Numbered from the stretch's first letter, positions 48,775-61,166 are shown. The stretch is 64,000 nt of DNA from Camellia lanceoleosa (GCA_025200525.1 JANUSC010000052.1:1-64000), one strand, 5' to 3'. The notes: generated by a model from the letters alone, not told the origin. Program-made: numbers and translations.

Positions 48775-48960
48775 CTAAACGCATCGCGCTATCTTGCGCA
48801 TCATATTGCATTTAGCATTCAATCGCTGTTTTTTATTTTGTGCGCGTTGTCTGCGCGTCGCGCTATCTTGCGCATCATATTGCATTTGGCATGCATTCAA
48901 TCGCCTTTGTTTTTGTGCAATCGCGTTGTTTAACGATCGCGCCATCTTGCTCGTCTTGCG
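48775..48960 (+). repeat. Tandem repeat, ~75 bp monomer, about 2.5 copies (body B)
   Basis: GCGCTATCTTGCGCATCATA, then TTGCATTTGGCATGCATTC, recurs at about 48,786, 48,860 and (partly) 48,937. Body A has single related segments only (33,600 and 34,545), so this is a body B expansion. Confidence 0.7.
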
Positions 48961-49209
48961 ACTTGCACCATTTTGCATTATCATGCGGCATGCGTGTCGT
49001 GCTCCTTCATTTTGCATTTCACCTTGAGTCACGTGAGGCGTACTACCTCACATACTTTGTTTTGCATTTCATTCTCCATCCCGTGAGGTGGCGTGCCTCA
49101 TGCGCATTTCATTTTGCCCGGTCCGGCGGACGGGATAACACGGCGATCGGGGAACAAAAACACGCGTCCAGAGACCTTAAATCCTCAAGGTAGGTGCAAG
49201 CATTAAGGT

Positions 49210-49695
49210 GCACCTCATTACATTCATTTCGCATTTCATTGCATCTCGAGGCACGCCTCGTTTTGCACTTCATTTTCCATCAAATGAGGTGCGTATGCCT
49301 CATTTCGCATTTCATCGCATCTCGAGGCACGACGCCTCGCTTTGCACTTCATTTTCCATCAAATGAGGCACGTGTGCCTCATTTCGCATTCATTGCATCT
49401 CGAGGCACGTGCCTCGTTTTGCACTTCATTTTCCGTCAAATGAGGTATGCGTATGCCTCATTTCGCATATCATTGCATCTCGAGGCACGACGCCTCGTTT
49501 TGCACTTCATTTTCCATCAAAATGAGGTAATGTGCCTCATTTCGCATTTCGTGCATCTCGAGGCACGTCGCCTCGTTTTGCACTTCATTTTCCATCAAAT
49601 GAGGTGCGTGTGCCTCATTCGCATTTCATCGCATTTGAGGTGCCGCGTGCCTCGTTTGCATTTTATTTTCCACCTATGAGGTATGCACGCCTCAT
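49210..49695 (+). repeat. Tandem repeat, ~78 bp monomer, 6 copies (body B)
   Basis: The monomer contains GCATTTCATTGCATCTCGAG, then GCACGTGCCTCGTTTTGCAC and TTCCATCAAATGAGGTGCG. CTCGAGGCACG recurs at 49,245, 49,321, 49,399, 49,479 and 49,558, with a variant near 49,636, so the spacing is 76-80 bp. Each monomer has internal inverted symmetry (GAGGCACGTGCCTC). One relic of the body A 47-bp monomer lies at about 49,018-49,060. Confidence 0.9.
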
Positions 49696-49764
49696 CATGG
49701 TTCATTTCATTCTCATTTGCATTGTTACGCCCTTTTGTGACACGCGTGTCACATTCAATTGCCC

Positions 49765-50200
49765 CATACCGTCTCTGGCGAGACCTTAAACACGCGCGGT
49801 CTAGGAGACCTTAAATCCTCCGAGGTGCAAGACCTTTGGTGCACTAGAGTTGCCCCTCATTGCATTTGGCATGCATTTCATCGCTACGCTTAGCGCGCAC
49901 CATTGCACTCCATTTTCCATCTTTTGAGACATGCACGCGTCTCATTTGCCCCATTGCATCGAATACACTTAAAGTATTGTAACAGCTTGCCCCGCCGGTC
50001 CTGGCGAGACCTTAAACACGCACGGTCTAGGAGACCTTAAATCCTCGGGAGGTGCAAAACCTTCTGCATTAAGGTACACCTCATTGCATTTTGCATGCTT
50101 TCGTAGCGTTGTTTTATGATCTCATCGCATCTCATCGTTCGTCCGGGCGAGACCTTAAACACGCACGGTCTAGGAGACCTTAAGTCCTCTGAAGGTGCAA
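49765..50200 (+). repeat. GCGAGACCTTAAA...GGAGACCTTAAA repeat module (body B)
   Basis: Three full modules at about 49,775, 50,004 and 50,148, with a partial one near 49,168. Each reads GGCGAGACCTTAAACACG, then CGGTCTAGGAGACCTTAA. The sequence and order match body A at 34,250-35,010. Confidence 0.75.
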
Positions 50201-50509
50201 TTCCTTCGGTGTCTGTCGTGCCCGAACGACTTTCGGTGGTCTGGTAAAGCCACCCGTCTGTGTTTGCGGTGAGTTCCTAGGAGACCAATGGGAACGGTGA
50301 AGACTAGAGTTTGAATGGCTTATGCCTAGAACGTAAAGGTTCGGAACTTCCGAGACTAAAGTCTGGTTTAAATACCGAGGATGTACCGGCTTGAAATCAG
50401 TATGGAAGCCCCATAGGTTGAGGCGCGTGTTTACGCCTCGATTCTCGATATCTTGAACCAACCTAGTATGTCGCCCGTTGGTAGAATAGGAAAACCGCAA
50501 TCATGCCAT

Positions 50510-50715
50510 TGCACCATACTGCATTATCATGCATCATTTGTAAATATTGCATATGTCATGCATTTTCAACACAAAAAAAAAAACAAAAACATGCATCTCA
50601 TGCATCATTAATACTATTGCATATGTCATGCATTTCCAAAAAACATTCAAAACAAAAAACCCATGCATATGTCATGCATTCCATTGTAAGTTTAGTGCAT
50701 ATGTCATGCATTTCA
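50510..50715 (+). repeat. CATGCAT-rich short tandem repeat (body B)
   Basis: Three units of ATTGCATATGTCATGCATTT separated by A-rich runs, equivalent to 35,326-35,590 in body A. Confidence 0.7.
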
Positions 50716-51092
50716 GAATATCCATTTCCATTGCATTGTAGCCGCATGCATTCATCGCATCATCTTCCATCTATGGCTTGCGCCTTTCCTTGTTAAGCTT
50801 GGTGCGGTATGTGCCCTTACTCTTCACGCGTTGAAGCATAGTCCGCATGTGTATCGCGCCTACTCCACGGGTATGTTGGATTGAGGTTGCGGCACCTTTT
50901 ACGTGTTAGACGCGGCTTATGCGTGCATGCCTTTCCTAGGCGAAATACGGTTTGGCTCGTATGCCATACCCATTGTATCCATTTCCATTACATTGTAGTG
51001 TAGTCATTGCGTCCGGCATTAGGATCATTATTCTCACCCCAGCGGGTCGTTTCCCACTTATGTCATTCCACTCAATACTTGTTCTTGCGTCC

Positions 51093-51190
51093 GTGCGTAT
51101 TACTCATAGATCAGACATCGTTCTATGGGACACGGGTGTTCGTGCGTATTCCTCATAGATCAGACATCGTTCTATGGGACACGAACTTGT
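51093..51190 (+). repeat. 49-bp tandem duplication (body B only)
   Basis: GTGCGTATTACTCATAGATC, then CAGACATCGTTCTATGGGAC, is repeated at a 49-bp offset with one difference (ATTCCTC for ATTACTC). Body A has a single copy at about 35,960-35,998, so the duplication is recent relative to the split. Confidence 0.85.
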
Positions 51191-51861
51191 TACCTCCATC
51201 AATCTATTTGACATTTGTGTGGTTTCGAACCGCTCCGGTTTGAATCATGATTCAATTGCCCTGCATGTAGTTCGCATTAATTTTAATTGCACTACATTTT
51301 CATTTGCATTATTCATACATAGTTTTGTATATATTGCATATCATTCATCATTCGCATTGCATATGTCATGCATTTTGCTAACAATATTATACCTGTTAAG
51401 TTTGCTTTCTTTTCAGGCACGATATTGTATGTACGGTTCATTTACCGCCGGTGCAACCAGGCGAGCCGCACAGGTATTGTATCCTCCGTGTGAGACGTTT
51501 TGAGAATTGCGTAATTCTCTTACATCCTTTCTGCATTGTAGTGTAGTCTGGTGTATGTTAGCTTATAACTGTCGCATGTGTGCTTCATTCAGGCTATCTT
51601 TGCATGATCATAAGTTATGCTCGGCTTGCATTTTCGGTTGCATTTTGCCCCGCCACGGCATATCTTATCCTTGGCATGTGTGCCTCCTGCATGAACTACG
51701 CTGGTTTGATTCCTTAGGGGATACGTAGGCAGCTTGCGAGTTCAACCATTTGCGCTTTGTATGTTTGTCCAAGTCTTCGGCCTTGTCAAAAATGGGTCGT
51801 CTCTGGGCTTTGGCATTCACTCCCGTCATTGTTATGACTTTCGAGTTCACAAAGAGGGCAA
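51191..51861 (+). other. 3' region and polypurine tract of body B
   Basis: No gene. Conserved with body A: TTGCATGATCATAAGTTATG (51,599), TTGTCAAAAATGGGTCGTC (51,783). It ends ACAAAGAGGGCAA, the presumed polypurine tract, before LTR C. Confidence 0.6.
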
Positions 51862-54800
51862 TCAGAGACACCCCATTTTTGACCGTCCTCAAGACTTGGA
51901 CGTCACCGTTGGAACACTCGGTGATTATCCATGTTTGTGTTCGTTTGGAGTTCCCGGAGTTCTCGGCTCGCGCGCCGTGCCTCAGGACCTCCGAACTCGA
52001 CCGTTTGTGTTTGGTTTTGCACCAAACACTTGTGTTTTGCCTTGGAAGGGCAGGGAATGCATTGTGAGGCATCCCTACACACCACCGGCTGTGGCTAGAG
52101 GCCACCGGCCGGCTGTAGTTGTCACCGGCACTATATTTTGCCGGTCGGCACTATTTTGTGCCTCGGCACTATTTTGGGCTTAAATGACCATTTTGCCCAC
52201 TTCTTTACTTGCTCGAGATATTTTCGCATGACTTTTGAGCATTGCTTCCCCTCCATACACGTGTATGGAGGGATGAGTCTTCTTGCTTAGCTTGTAAGTC
52301 ATTACAAGTTCTATAAGAGGAAAGCTCTCCTCTTGTTTGAGGGTTAGCATTTTGAGCATTAGACATTGTTAGAGAGCCGAGCTCGATTTTTAGGGTTAAG
52401 TTAGATACATATATCATATCTCTCTTTTCTCTTAGTACACTAGGTGTTTTAGTTCACACTATTGTACTAAAACACCTAGTGTTTCACCTCCTCCTTGCAA
52501 CGAGGTTCTAGAGGTCATTCTTGGAGGTTCTTGACAGATTTTGAGCTCAAGGAAGCATCAACCACAACCTTTGTGAAGAAGGCTACAAGGGTAAGCAAAC
52601 TCCCTTTATTCCCCATTTCTGACTCTATTTTTACTTGCTTTAAAATAGTTTTTGAGCTTAGCATATAACACAAAAAGTTCTGATTTTGAACCCTCTTCAT
52701 TGTATATTAAGAGTGTTTTGTGGTTTGGGGAGGTTTGACCCCTTTAGACCTTGAAAAAGGTCCCATTTTGTGCTATTTTGGAGAGATCCGAGACTTTGGT
52801 CTTAGGATGTCTTCACCACCAAATCTTGAGGGATTTCAGTGGTGAAGAGCATGCCTTGAAGTCTCAAGAAGGAGAGGGCCACCCTCTCCTTGATGTCCTT
52901 AAAAAGGACAAATTTTGCTTCCTTAAGGAGCTTCATGTTTGAGTGTGTGTTGAGCATGTTTGGCTTGTTTTCCATGTTTATTATGCCATGATATAACATG
53001 TTTTCAAGTTGGTTTTGGCCTCCTATACATGCTTAGTATAGTTGCCTTGTAATGCCCTTTTATGCCTTAACATGTCTAGGTTGTTTGCCCTATTTTCTAG
53101 CATGTTTTAAGCTTAGATTTGTGAAGCTTGTGCTTATTTTGCCATGATTTAGCTGTCCATAGCTATTTTGGCCAATCTTAGCATGAATTTGGTAGCCTCT
53201 TTGTATTTGGCTTGTTGGCCTCAAAAGCATGAATATGTGGTATGCTATTCTAGCTTTGTTTTTGATGATTGGAACCATCTAACATGCCATTTCAGTCCTT
53301 CATACATGCTTGTTGGATTGCCTTAGTGGCCTAGTTAATGCTTTAAGAGTATGTCTTGTATGCTCCATATTTTGGCTTCAATGCATGCCTTTAGCTTATT
53401 GACTCTTAGATGCCATCTAAGTAGCTCTTTGGCCTTGCTTGAACATGTTAAGAACCTATTTTTGGTTGTTAAGTGCATGCCATATGTGTTTGTGCCAAGT
53501 GTGGTTTAAATGCCCTATTGACTTGCCTTAGGCCTAGGCCATTTGCATGCTTTGTTTGGCATGCTTCATTGCATGATTTGGCATCATGTTTGACATGGAT
53601 TTCGAGTTTTTGATGCATGCTATCGTCTATGTTTGGCCTCTTAAGTGTGCATGAGAGTTGCTTTTGAATGCCTAAGCCTTGAGCCTTAACACTTGCATGT
53701 GTGTGTGTGTATTTGGTCTCATTTTCTAGGCACTTTGGCCACCGATTTGAGCCTTTTAGAGTTGCCTAATTCATGTCTAAGTCCACTATTCCATTGGATT
53801 GTATGCTTGAATTATATGCTTGTTTGTATGCTTGCATAAATGCCATGCCATTGTCCATGTGTGCATAATAGATAACATGCTTAGGACCTCATTGCATTGG
53901 CATGTACGCTAGGCCTCTTGACTAAGTCATGATGGAGGTTTAGCACCCTTATGTGCTTGCTTGGTTTATATGCATTTTAAATCAAATTTGTACCCTTGGT
54001 TCTTAGGGTCATCACGCATGGAAATGTGTGATTGATGGCCCGGAATCGAGGCACATGCCCTCTTGAGTCCATAGCATGATGAGGATGTGCTTGGTGCATA
54101 CATGCTTTGATTTGCATTGCCTTGCCTTTGGTTTCCTCTGCTTTGTCGATTCTGGTTCTGCGAGGATAAGGGCCGATCGGCACTCTTTAGTGCCGGCCAT
54201 TGCCTCTTGGCAGCCGATAATGAAATTCAGAGCCGGTGGCTTCCTTCCTCAGCCGGTGGCTCCCTGCCTCAGCCGGTGGTGCTCCCCAGTGCTCTGAGGG
54301 GCACTCCTGGAGGTTTGGGAATTTTCAGAGGAGGAGAGCAGAGGGAACAGAGGCACACTTGCACTGCAGCAGCCCGATTCAAGCGAGTCCTGCACACGCG
54401 GCATCGACCCTCCTTCCGAGGCATTTATCGCTTAAATAGATTAATTAGTTTATTTATTTAATTTAGTTGATTTGTAATATTTAATTAGCTAGAATAGTTA
54501 ATTATTTATTCGGTTTTGTATATTCTTTCTTTCGGTCCTCGGCGAGGGCAAAAATGTAATAAGTGTGCGTGAGTGGGTGTATGTCTTCCAATCCCCATTC
54601 CTTTCTTCCCTTTTATTTACCTGCTTATGGTAGATTAGGGCATACTTATTTTAGCATACCTTATGCAATGCATGTGTGCATTCATGCATTTGTTTACATG
54701 CACCGGGCTCGGTACATCATACAAACTGCATCGCAATTTTCAATTCCAAAATTGAATACATGCTATTTGATCGCATTCCACATGCCATGTTTAGGGTTAG

Positions 54801-55557
54801 CCGAGCCTACTCTAGATTGCATTTCTGCCCGTGTTGCATTAGCCACTTACCATGAACTAGGTCATGCACGTTTGCTAACCAGTTCCTTGTTTTGGCGCGG
54901 AGTACGATGTAAGTGTTTATGGCTTTAGCATATCGCACGTGTGTGATTGTTGCCATGACAATAGGATTGCCATGCGGCTAAATGCTTATGTGTTATAAAC
55001 TATTTGAATGCCTGTGGATGGAGGTTGGATTGCCTGAGTTGGAATAACTCGTTGAAATCCGTATTTTAGCCTACTTAAGTAGCAAAATCCAACACGTTTT
55101 CGAGACAAAACGGATATGCAATGTTTATTTCCAAGTTAGGCGATCTAGTCTATACTTTTGTGTTGCGCATCACATAGTAATTCTAGGTTAATAACCTAAT
55201 AAGAACGCATAAAGTTTTCAAAAGCGGATATCACGGTTAGTAGAGGCGGTCTTGGACCGCGAAAGGGTGCTCATAGCTGACCTTCCCCGATCGTACCCAA
55301 GCTCCCGAGCCAAGACCACTTTGGTGATGACGGACATGTTGCCTTCGGCACCGAGTCAGGGTTTCCTAAATTTCCCAAAAATAAAATATTTAGGTGGCGA
55401 CTCTGTAATCTGGCAAAGCAGTCCATGTTTGGCACTACTTTTCAAAATCTGTTTTCTCACACGATTTGCCGGATTTGGACTCTTTGGTTCAGATTTAGAA
55501 CCGCGACACAAAAGGGAGTCCGAACTGTAGCGCGAGGTCCCCCGCGGACGTGCTACA
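51862..55557 (+). mobile_element. LTR C, right end of the tandem array
   Basis: This 3.70-kb LTR starts in a mutated form (TCAGAGACACCCCATTTTTG) and ends GGACGTGCTACA at 55,557, after which retroelement similarity stops. Order is as in LTRs A and B, but the body from 52,500 on differs at many positions (for example GAGACTTTGGTCTTAGG for GAGATTTTGGTGATAGG). It retains longer forms at sites where A and B lack bases, for example GGCACCGAGTCAGGG at about 55,350. It is therefore not a recent duplicate of LTR A or B. Confidence 0.85.
52311..52318 (+). promoter_or_regulatory. TATA-like box of LTR C
   Basis: CTATAAGAGGAAAG lies about 450 bp into the LTR, as in LTRs A and B. Confidence 0.45.
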
Positions 55558-56179
55558 GCAGGAATGTAAAGACAGGAAATGTAAAACTGGAAAAGAAAAT
55601 ATGTAAAGTAAGACTGGTTTGTATGATCTGAGTTCGGGGGCTTTTTCTGGGGTCTTTCCCGCTATTTATACTCCTCAAGGATAACCATCGAACTGCACTT
55701 CAAATCGTCAAACTGCTCCTCCATGATCGTTGATCATGCTGCCTTATAAGTAGTTCCATTACGCCATCACTTGCAGTTAGGCTTCCCTCCTATATTTGAA
55801 TTTGAATCTGAGTAACCGTTGAAGCCACGTTACCTTGCACCTCTTTATTGATCCAATGCTACTCAGATCACGTGAGAACCAATACTAACTGCCATGTGTA
55901 CGATCAGGATCGAAGACTTAAATAATCTTCCTATATTACCCTTATTCTGTCACGTGTTGAATTGTAACTGGCTTGTACAAAATATGAAACCAACAAATAC
56001 ACACAGATTATTGTTCTAATTTTGTTTGTTTTTATTTATTTTTAAATATTTTAATCAATAGATTAAGTGCATCTAAAAAATACAAAACATTGACTAAAAT
56101 ATAAAAAATATTCATTAAAACTAAACCAAAACTCATTTAAAAATAATTGTTAAAAAAATCAAACTAAACACACATTATG
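55558..56179. other. Non-array flank with possible minus-strand promoter
   Basis: No open frame of note. On the minus strand GAGTATAAATAGCGGG (about 55,660-55,675) is a good TATA box, followed by GAAAGACCCCAGAAAAAGCC. Two CACGTG G-box cores lie upstream (55,869-55,874 and 55,952-55,957). This arrangement could be a host promoter or part of an unrelated LTR oriented to the left whose transcribed part is cut off at 55,557. I cannot decide between these. Confidence 0.3.
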
Positions 56180-56369
56180 GTGACGTTTGGTAACACTTAC
56201 GTTTTCAGTTTTCTGTTTATATTTACAAAAATTTTAAAAACTCAAATAAAATCTTGTTTGGTAAATTTTTGATTTATAAATCAATGGTCTCACTTTATAA
56301 ATTTGACCAAAAAATGTAAACTCAAAAAATGTGTTTCCGTTTTGAGTTTTGAGTTTTTTTTTTTTTTAC

Positions 56370-56856
56370 CACCCAACACTAGCCACCATCCGCCACCATT
56401 TTCCACCACTGTCTTCCGCTATCACCACCCACCACCCACCACCCGCCACCACCACCCACCACCCACCCACTCGCAACCACCACCCACCCCTCCCCGCCAC
56501 CACCACCACCTACTACCCGCCAGCCATCTACCCGCCACTACCATCCACCGACCGCCACCACCACCCGCCACCTACCCGCCACCACCAGCCACCCACCACC
56601 ACTAGCCACTTGCCACCCACCCGTCACCACCACTACCCACCACCACCACCACCACCACCATCACCATCACCCACCACCCACCACCCACCTACCACTACCA
56701 CCACCACCACCCACTCACTACCACCCACCACCTGCTACCGTCACCAACCCATCACCACCACCAGCACCATTCGCCACCTGCCTACCACCACCCACCACCA
56801 CTCGCTATCCGCTACCCACCTGCCACCACCACCACCACCACCCACTCACTACCACC
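56370..56856. repeat. CCACCA-type low-complexity block, left part
   Basis: Nearly 490 bp of ACC/CCACCA/CACCCG words with G almost absent from the plus strand. Open frames through it are artefacts of low complexity. The G-rich minus strand (GGTGGTGGGTGG) could form G-quadruplex-like structures. The block is continuous with 61,167-61,625 across the solo LTR. Confidence 0.9.
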
Positions 56857-59800
56857 TGTAGATGTCCCCCGAACGCCCCGGGAGGGTGAGTCCCGTTCTG
56901 TTCGCTTTTGCGGGTCTACTACAGTTCGGACTCGATTTGTTGTCACGGTTCTAAATCTGAACCAAAGAGTCCAAATCCGGCAAATTGTTTTGAGAAAAAC
57001 AGATTTTGAAAGAAGTGCCAAACATGGACTGCTTTGCCAGATACAGAGTCGCCACCTAAATATTTTTAATGGGAGAATTTAGGAAACCCTGACTCGGTGC
57101 CAAAGGCCACGTGTCCGTCATCACCAAAGTTGCCTCGGCTCGGGAACTTGGGTACGATTGGGGAAGGTCAGCTATGAGCACCCCCTCTCGCTCGGTCCGA
57201 AGACCGGCCTCTACTAATCATGATATCCAATTTTGAAAACGTTATGTGTTCTTATTCCGGTTATTAGCCTAGATTTACTATGTTACGCGCACAGCAAATA
57301 AGTATAGACTGAATCGCCCAAATTGGAACAAAACATTTCATGTTTGTTTTGAAAATGGTTTGCTACTCTCAAGTAGGCTAAAATACAGATTTTGCCACCC
57401 TCAAGTGGGCTTTAGAAAAGGTGGTTTTGCCACTATCTAGTGGGCTTAAAACTCACAGTTTAAATGCATTATTCTAATTTAGGTAATTCAACCTCTATCC
57501 ACAGGCATTCAAGCAGTTATATCACATAAGCAGCTAGCCTCATGACAATCACGCTATTATGGCAACACTCACACGCATGCGGTATGCTAAAGCATAAAAG
57601 CTTACCTAGTACTCCGTGCCAAAACAGAAACTAGTTAGTAATCATGCATGATCCTAGTTCATGTTAAAAATGGCTAATGCATCATATACAGAATGTCACT
57701 AGAATAGGCTCGGCTAATCTACAATGACATGTGAAATGCTATAAATAACACGTATTCAACTTGGAATTGAAGTACAATGCAGTTAGTATGATGCGGCGAG
57801 CCTTGTATGCAAGATGAGATGAATGATGCACGCATGCATAGCATAAGGATGCTAAAATAAATATGCCCTAGTACTAACCAGCGAAAGGTGTAAGTAAAGG
57901 GAAAAAGAAGTGGGGGTTGGAAGACATGCACACACTCACCCACACTTATTACAAATTTACCCTCGCTCGGAGGGACCAAAAAAATATACAAATTAATTAA
58001 CCTACAAGCTAATTAATGATTACAGACCACTTAATTAATTAACAAATTAACTAAGCTAAGGAAAGCAGTAAAAGGCCTCGGGAAGAGGGATGCACGCATG
58101 CTCGGATTGGCCTCACTCGGAAATCCATTTCCATGGCACTGTTGCCTTTGTTTACACTGCCTTGCCCCCTGAAAACTTGCACAAGTCCCAAGAATGCTTC
58201 TCTGGACACTGGGGAGCATCACCGGCCAAGTAGAAACACCACCGGCCAAAGGGAATGATCACCAGCCACCTTTTTGTCTATCGGCCAAAAATTGATGGCC
58301 GGCCGGCACTATATTTAGCCGACCGGCCAAAACTTCCTGCAGAACCTGCAATTGACAGTAGCAGAGGGCAAGCAGTGTATGGCATGGAATTTTCAGGCAA
58401 ATGTATGCACGGACACACTCCCTATCATGTAATGGACTCAAGGGAGTGTGGCCCTCGACCCTCGGGCTATCAATCACGCATTTCAATGCATGATGGCCCA
58501 AAAGCCAAGTGTGCAAACTCGATATCAAATGAAATGCAAGCACAAAACACATCAAAGGGCCCCAACCCCTATCATGATTGATCAAGAGGCAAGGGATGCA
58601 TGCTCAATGAAATGCAACCTAGGCATGGAGGCTAAGTATGCAACATGAACATTCAAATGAGCAATGTATACTAGGCATGCAACCTAAACATGTAAGCAAA
58701 CGTGGCATGCAACATCATGCAATGATGGACTTAAACTAACATGGATAGCTTGCAAGCATGCCAAAATCAGTGACCATTAGATGAAAATGAAACAATCAAA
58801 ATGTGTGCACACATGCACGCAAACCGAGAACCGAACCTAAGGCACGAATGCCACTCTACTAAGCATGGCAAGGCATGGAATATGGTATACAAACATGCAA
58901 ATTTCAGCACTAAATCATGATGCTAAACAGCCTCGAAACATGGCAACATGGCGCCCGATGCATGAGAGGAGACCCGAAACTCAAAACTAGGCATATGTAA
59001 TGACTTGTAGCTATACAAAGCATGCATTATTTGAACATGAAGCATGAAGACAGAGTCAAGGCAGTCCCAAAACATGGACTTTTCCAGTTTAAAGCATGGC
59101 CAAAAGATGCTAGCAAAATGGACTAAAATAGCATGTAAATTTGACTAGTAAACATGGTTTACATGGCAAGTGTATGAACCAAGTGAGAACTCATCAAACC
59201 AGCAAAAATCAGTGAACTAAACATGTGAAAATATACCCAAATAACCTCTAAAATGAAGCCAACACATGCAAAAATGATTAGCTCCTTTAGAGGGCTATAC
59301 AAGGGGTTATTAAGCACATAAGAGATGAACACTCAACAAAGCCAAACCAACTCTGGAAATGGCCTATAGGGGTCTTAAAACCCATTGAAATATGCCTGAA
59401 CTGAGCTCAAGAAGTGTGGAAATATAGGCCCCTTTGTAAGGCCAAAAGGGGTATCAATCAAGACAACAAGGAGAGGGGATGGCCCTCTCCTTCTTAAGAC
59501 CTCAAAATACCACCCCCACCACTGAAATCCCTCTGGATTTCAGTGGTGAGAGGGCCAATACAAGGTGGTCCCGAAGCTCACAAAAAATGCACAAAAATGA
59601 GGCCAAACAAGGCCTAAGAGGGGTCAAACAACCCCAAACACCAAAGTGGTCTTAATGAAGTATCTTAAACACAAAAAAACAGAACTTTTTTATGTTATAC
59701 ACCAAGCTCAAATCAGTATGCAAGATAGGCTGAAAGTGTATGCAAAAATGGGGAATAAAGAGGGAAAAGTGTTACCCTTGAAGAACACCTCAAGAACAGC

Positions 59801-61166
59801 AAGTGCAGCCCTCTTCTTCTGATCAAAACCACCTCAAAACCTCAAGAACAAACCCTCAAGACCTCCCAAGTCGAAGTATGGTGTAATGGTGTGTGTTTTA
59901 GTGCAAAACTAAGAAGAAATCACCCTTGTAGGTCACAAAACACACACAAAAGAGGAGAGAGAGGGAAATATAGAGAGAGATGATATATATATTAGATATA
60001 TATGCCCTAGGTCTGGTTTTTTGCTGAACCAAAACAATGGGGGAGGAGGCTTCCTTATATAGGCAAAGGAATGGCCAAGCTTCTAAGACAAGCTATTCAA
60101 AAAGGGTCAAGGCTTCTAAGGGAAGTCAAGCAAAGGGTGCAAGTTTCTTGAGGAAGCCAAGACAAAGGGTCAAAGTTTCCTCAAGAAGCTTTGAGCAAAG
60201 GGTGCAAAACAGCCACACACGTGCATGTGGAGCAGAGTCCGTGCATTCCAGCTGGCACAGCTGGCATCCATTCAATCTGTAGAATACTCCGGAAGGTCGT
60301 CGGCTAGCAAACTTGGTTGGTCGGCCATCTTGTCTGGCCGGTCGGCCATCTATTTGGTCGGTCGGCCATTTGTGCTGGCCGGTCGGCAAGAAAAATCTAC
60401 TCTATAGGTCCAACTTCAAACGGGCATAAATTCTTCATATGAACTCCTTTTCAGGTCATTCTTGTATCAAAATTGAACCCCCGGAAGTAAGCTTTCCAAT
60501 GGCACCAACCTTGCATCAAAATTCCAACTGTACAAAAAGTTATGCTTGTTTTGGTGAAAACTGCTCAGTTTCGGTCCAACCGGGATGATGCCCAACTTCA
60601 ACCAATCATATCTCCGCCCTCCGAACTCGAATTTAAGAGATTCTTAAATGAAAAATGAAGCCCCAGAAGTCTTCTTTCCAACGGTGGTGGCCTCATAGTT
60701 TAACTCCAAGTGTATAGACATATAGGCTTGATTTACCCAGGACTGCTCGTCCCTCTCTTAGCGATTCTTGCCTATCTTCTTCTCCTGCTTGGTTTATTCT
60801 CTCCTTTTCCCTTTTTCTTCAACTTCAAACCCCTTAGCAAGGTGTTTTGAAAGATTTTTCAAAGATTTCATCTCTCTTTCACTCATTTCCACTTTGTCCT
60901 TGCTCGGTTTACCGAAAAGTGCAACGTTTGACAAAATGCGAGCCTCGGAACATCGCAGAAACTTTATTTCAAAAATGTTTTGAAAGAGAGGGTTTTAAGG
61001 TCTAAAAACCATTCAAAATAGCTTTGGTTCAAAATGGGGTGTAAAGTTGAGATTTGTCTCTGTCCTTGCCGAGGAAATTGAACCTTTGCCCTGCACACCT
61101 TTCATCATCGAGCAAACCATCAGTAGCACCCAAGTCTTAAGGGCGGTCAAAAATGGGGTGTCTACA
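56857..61166 (-). mobile_element. Solo LTR, Tat long-U3 subfamily, with CCACC target duplication
   Basis: Read on the minus strand it starts TGTAGACACCCCATTTTTG (from 61,166) and ends GGGGACATCTACA (at 56,857), 4310 bp, with TG...CA ends and exact CCACC flanks (56,852-56,856 and 61,167-61,171). U3 matches LTR 0b. TATA is at 60,055-60,063, a GA/CT-rich leader at 59,945-59,995, the TTAATTAG island at 57,985-58,065 and TGGCGACTCTG at about 57,043-57,053. There is no internal region, so this is the product of LTR-LTR recombination after insertion. Confidence 0.92.
60055..60063 (-). promoter_or_regulatory. TATA box of the solo LTR
   Basis: CCTATATAA on the minus strand, about 1.1 kb from the LTR start, followed by GGAAGCCTCC and, downstream, a GA-rich run on the plus strand. 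Confidence 0.5.

Noticed and set aside
56349..56861. 170-codon plus-strand frame
   Set aside because: Same low-complexity block; no domain and no codon structure.
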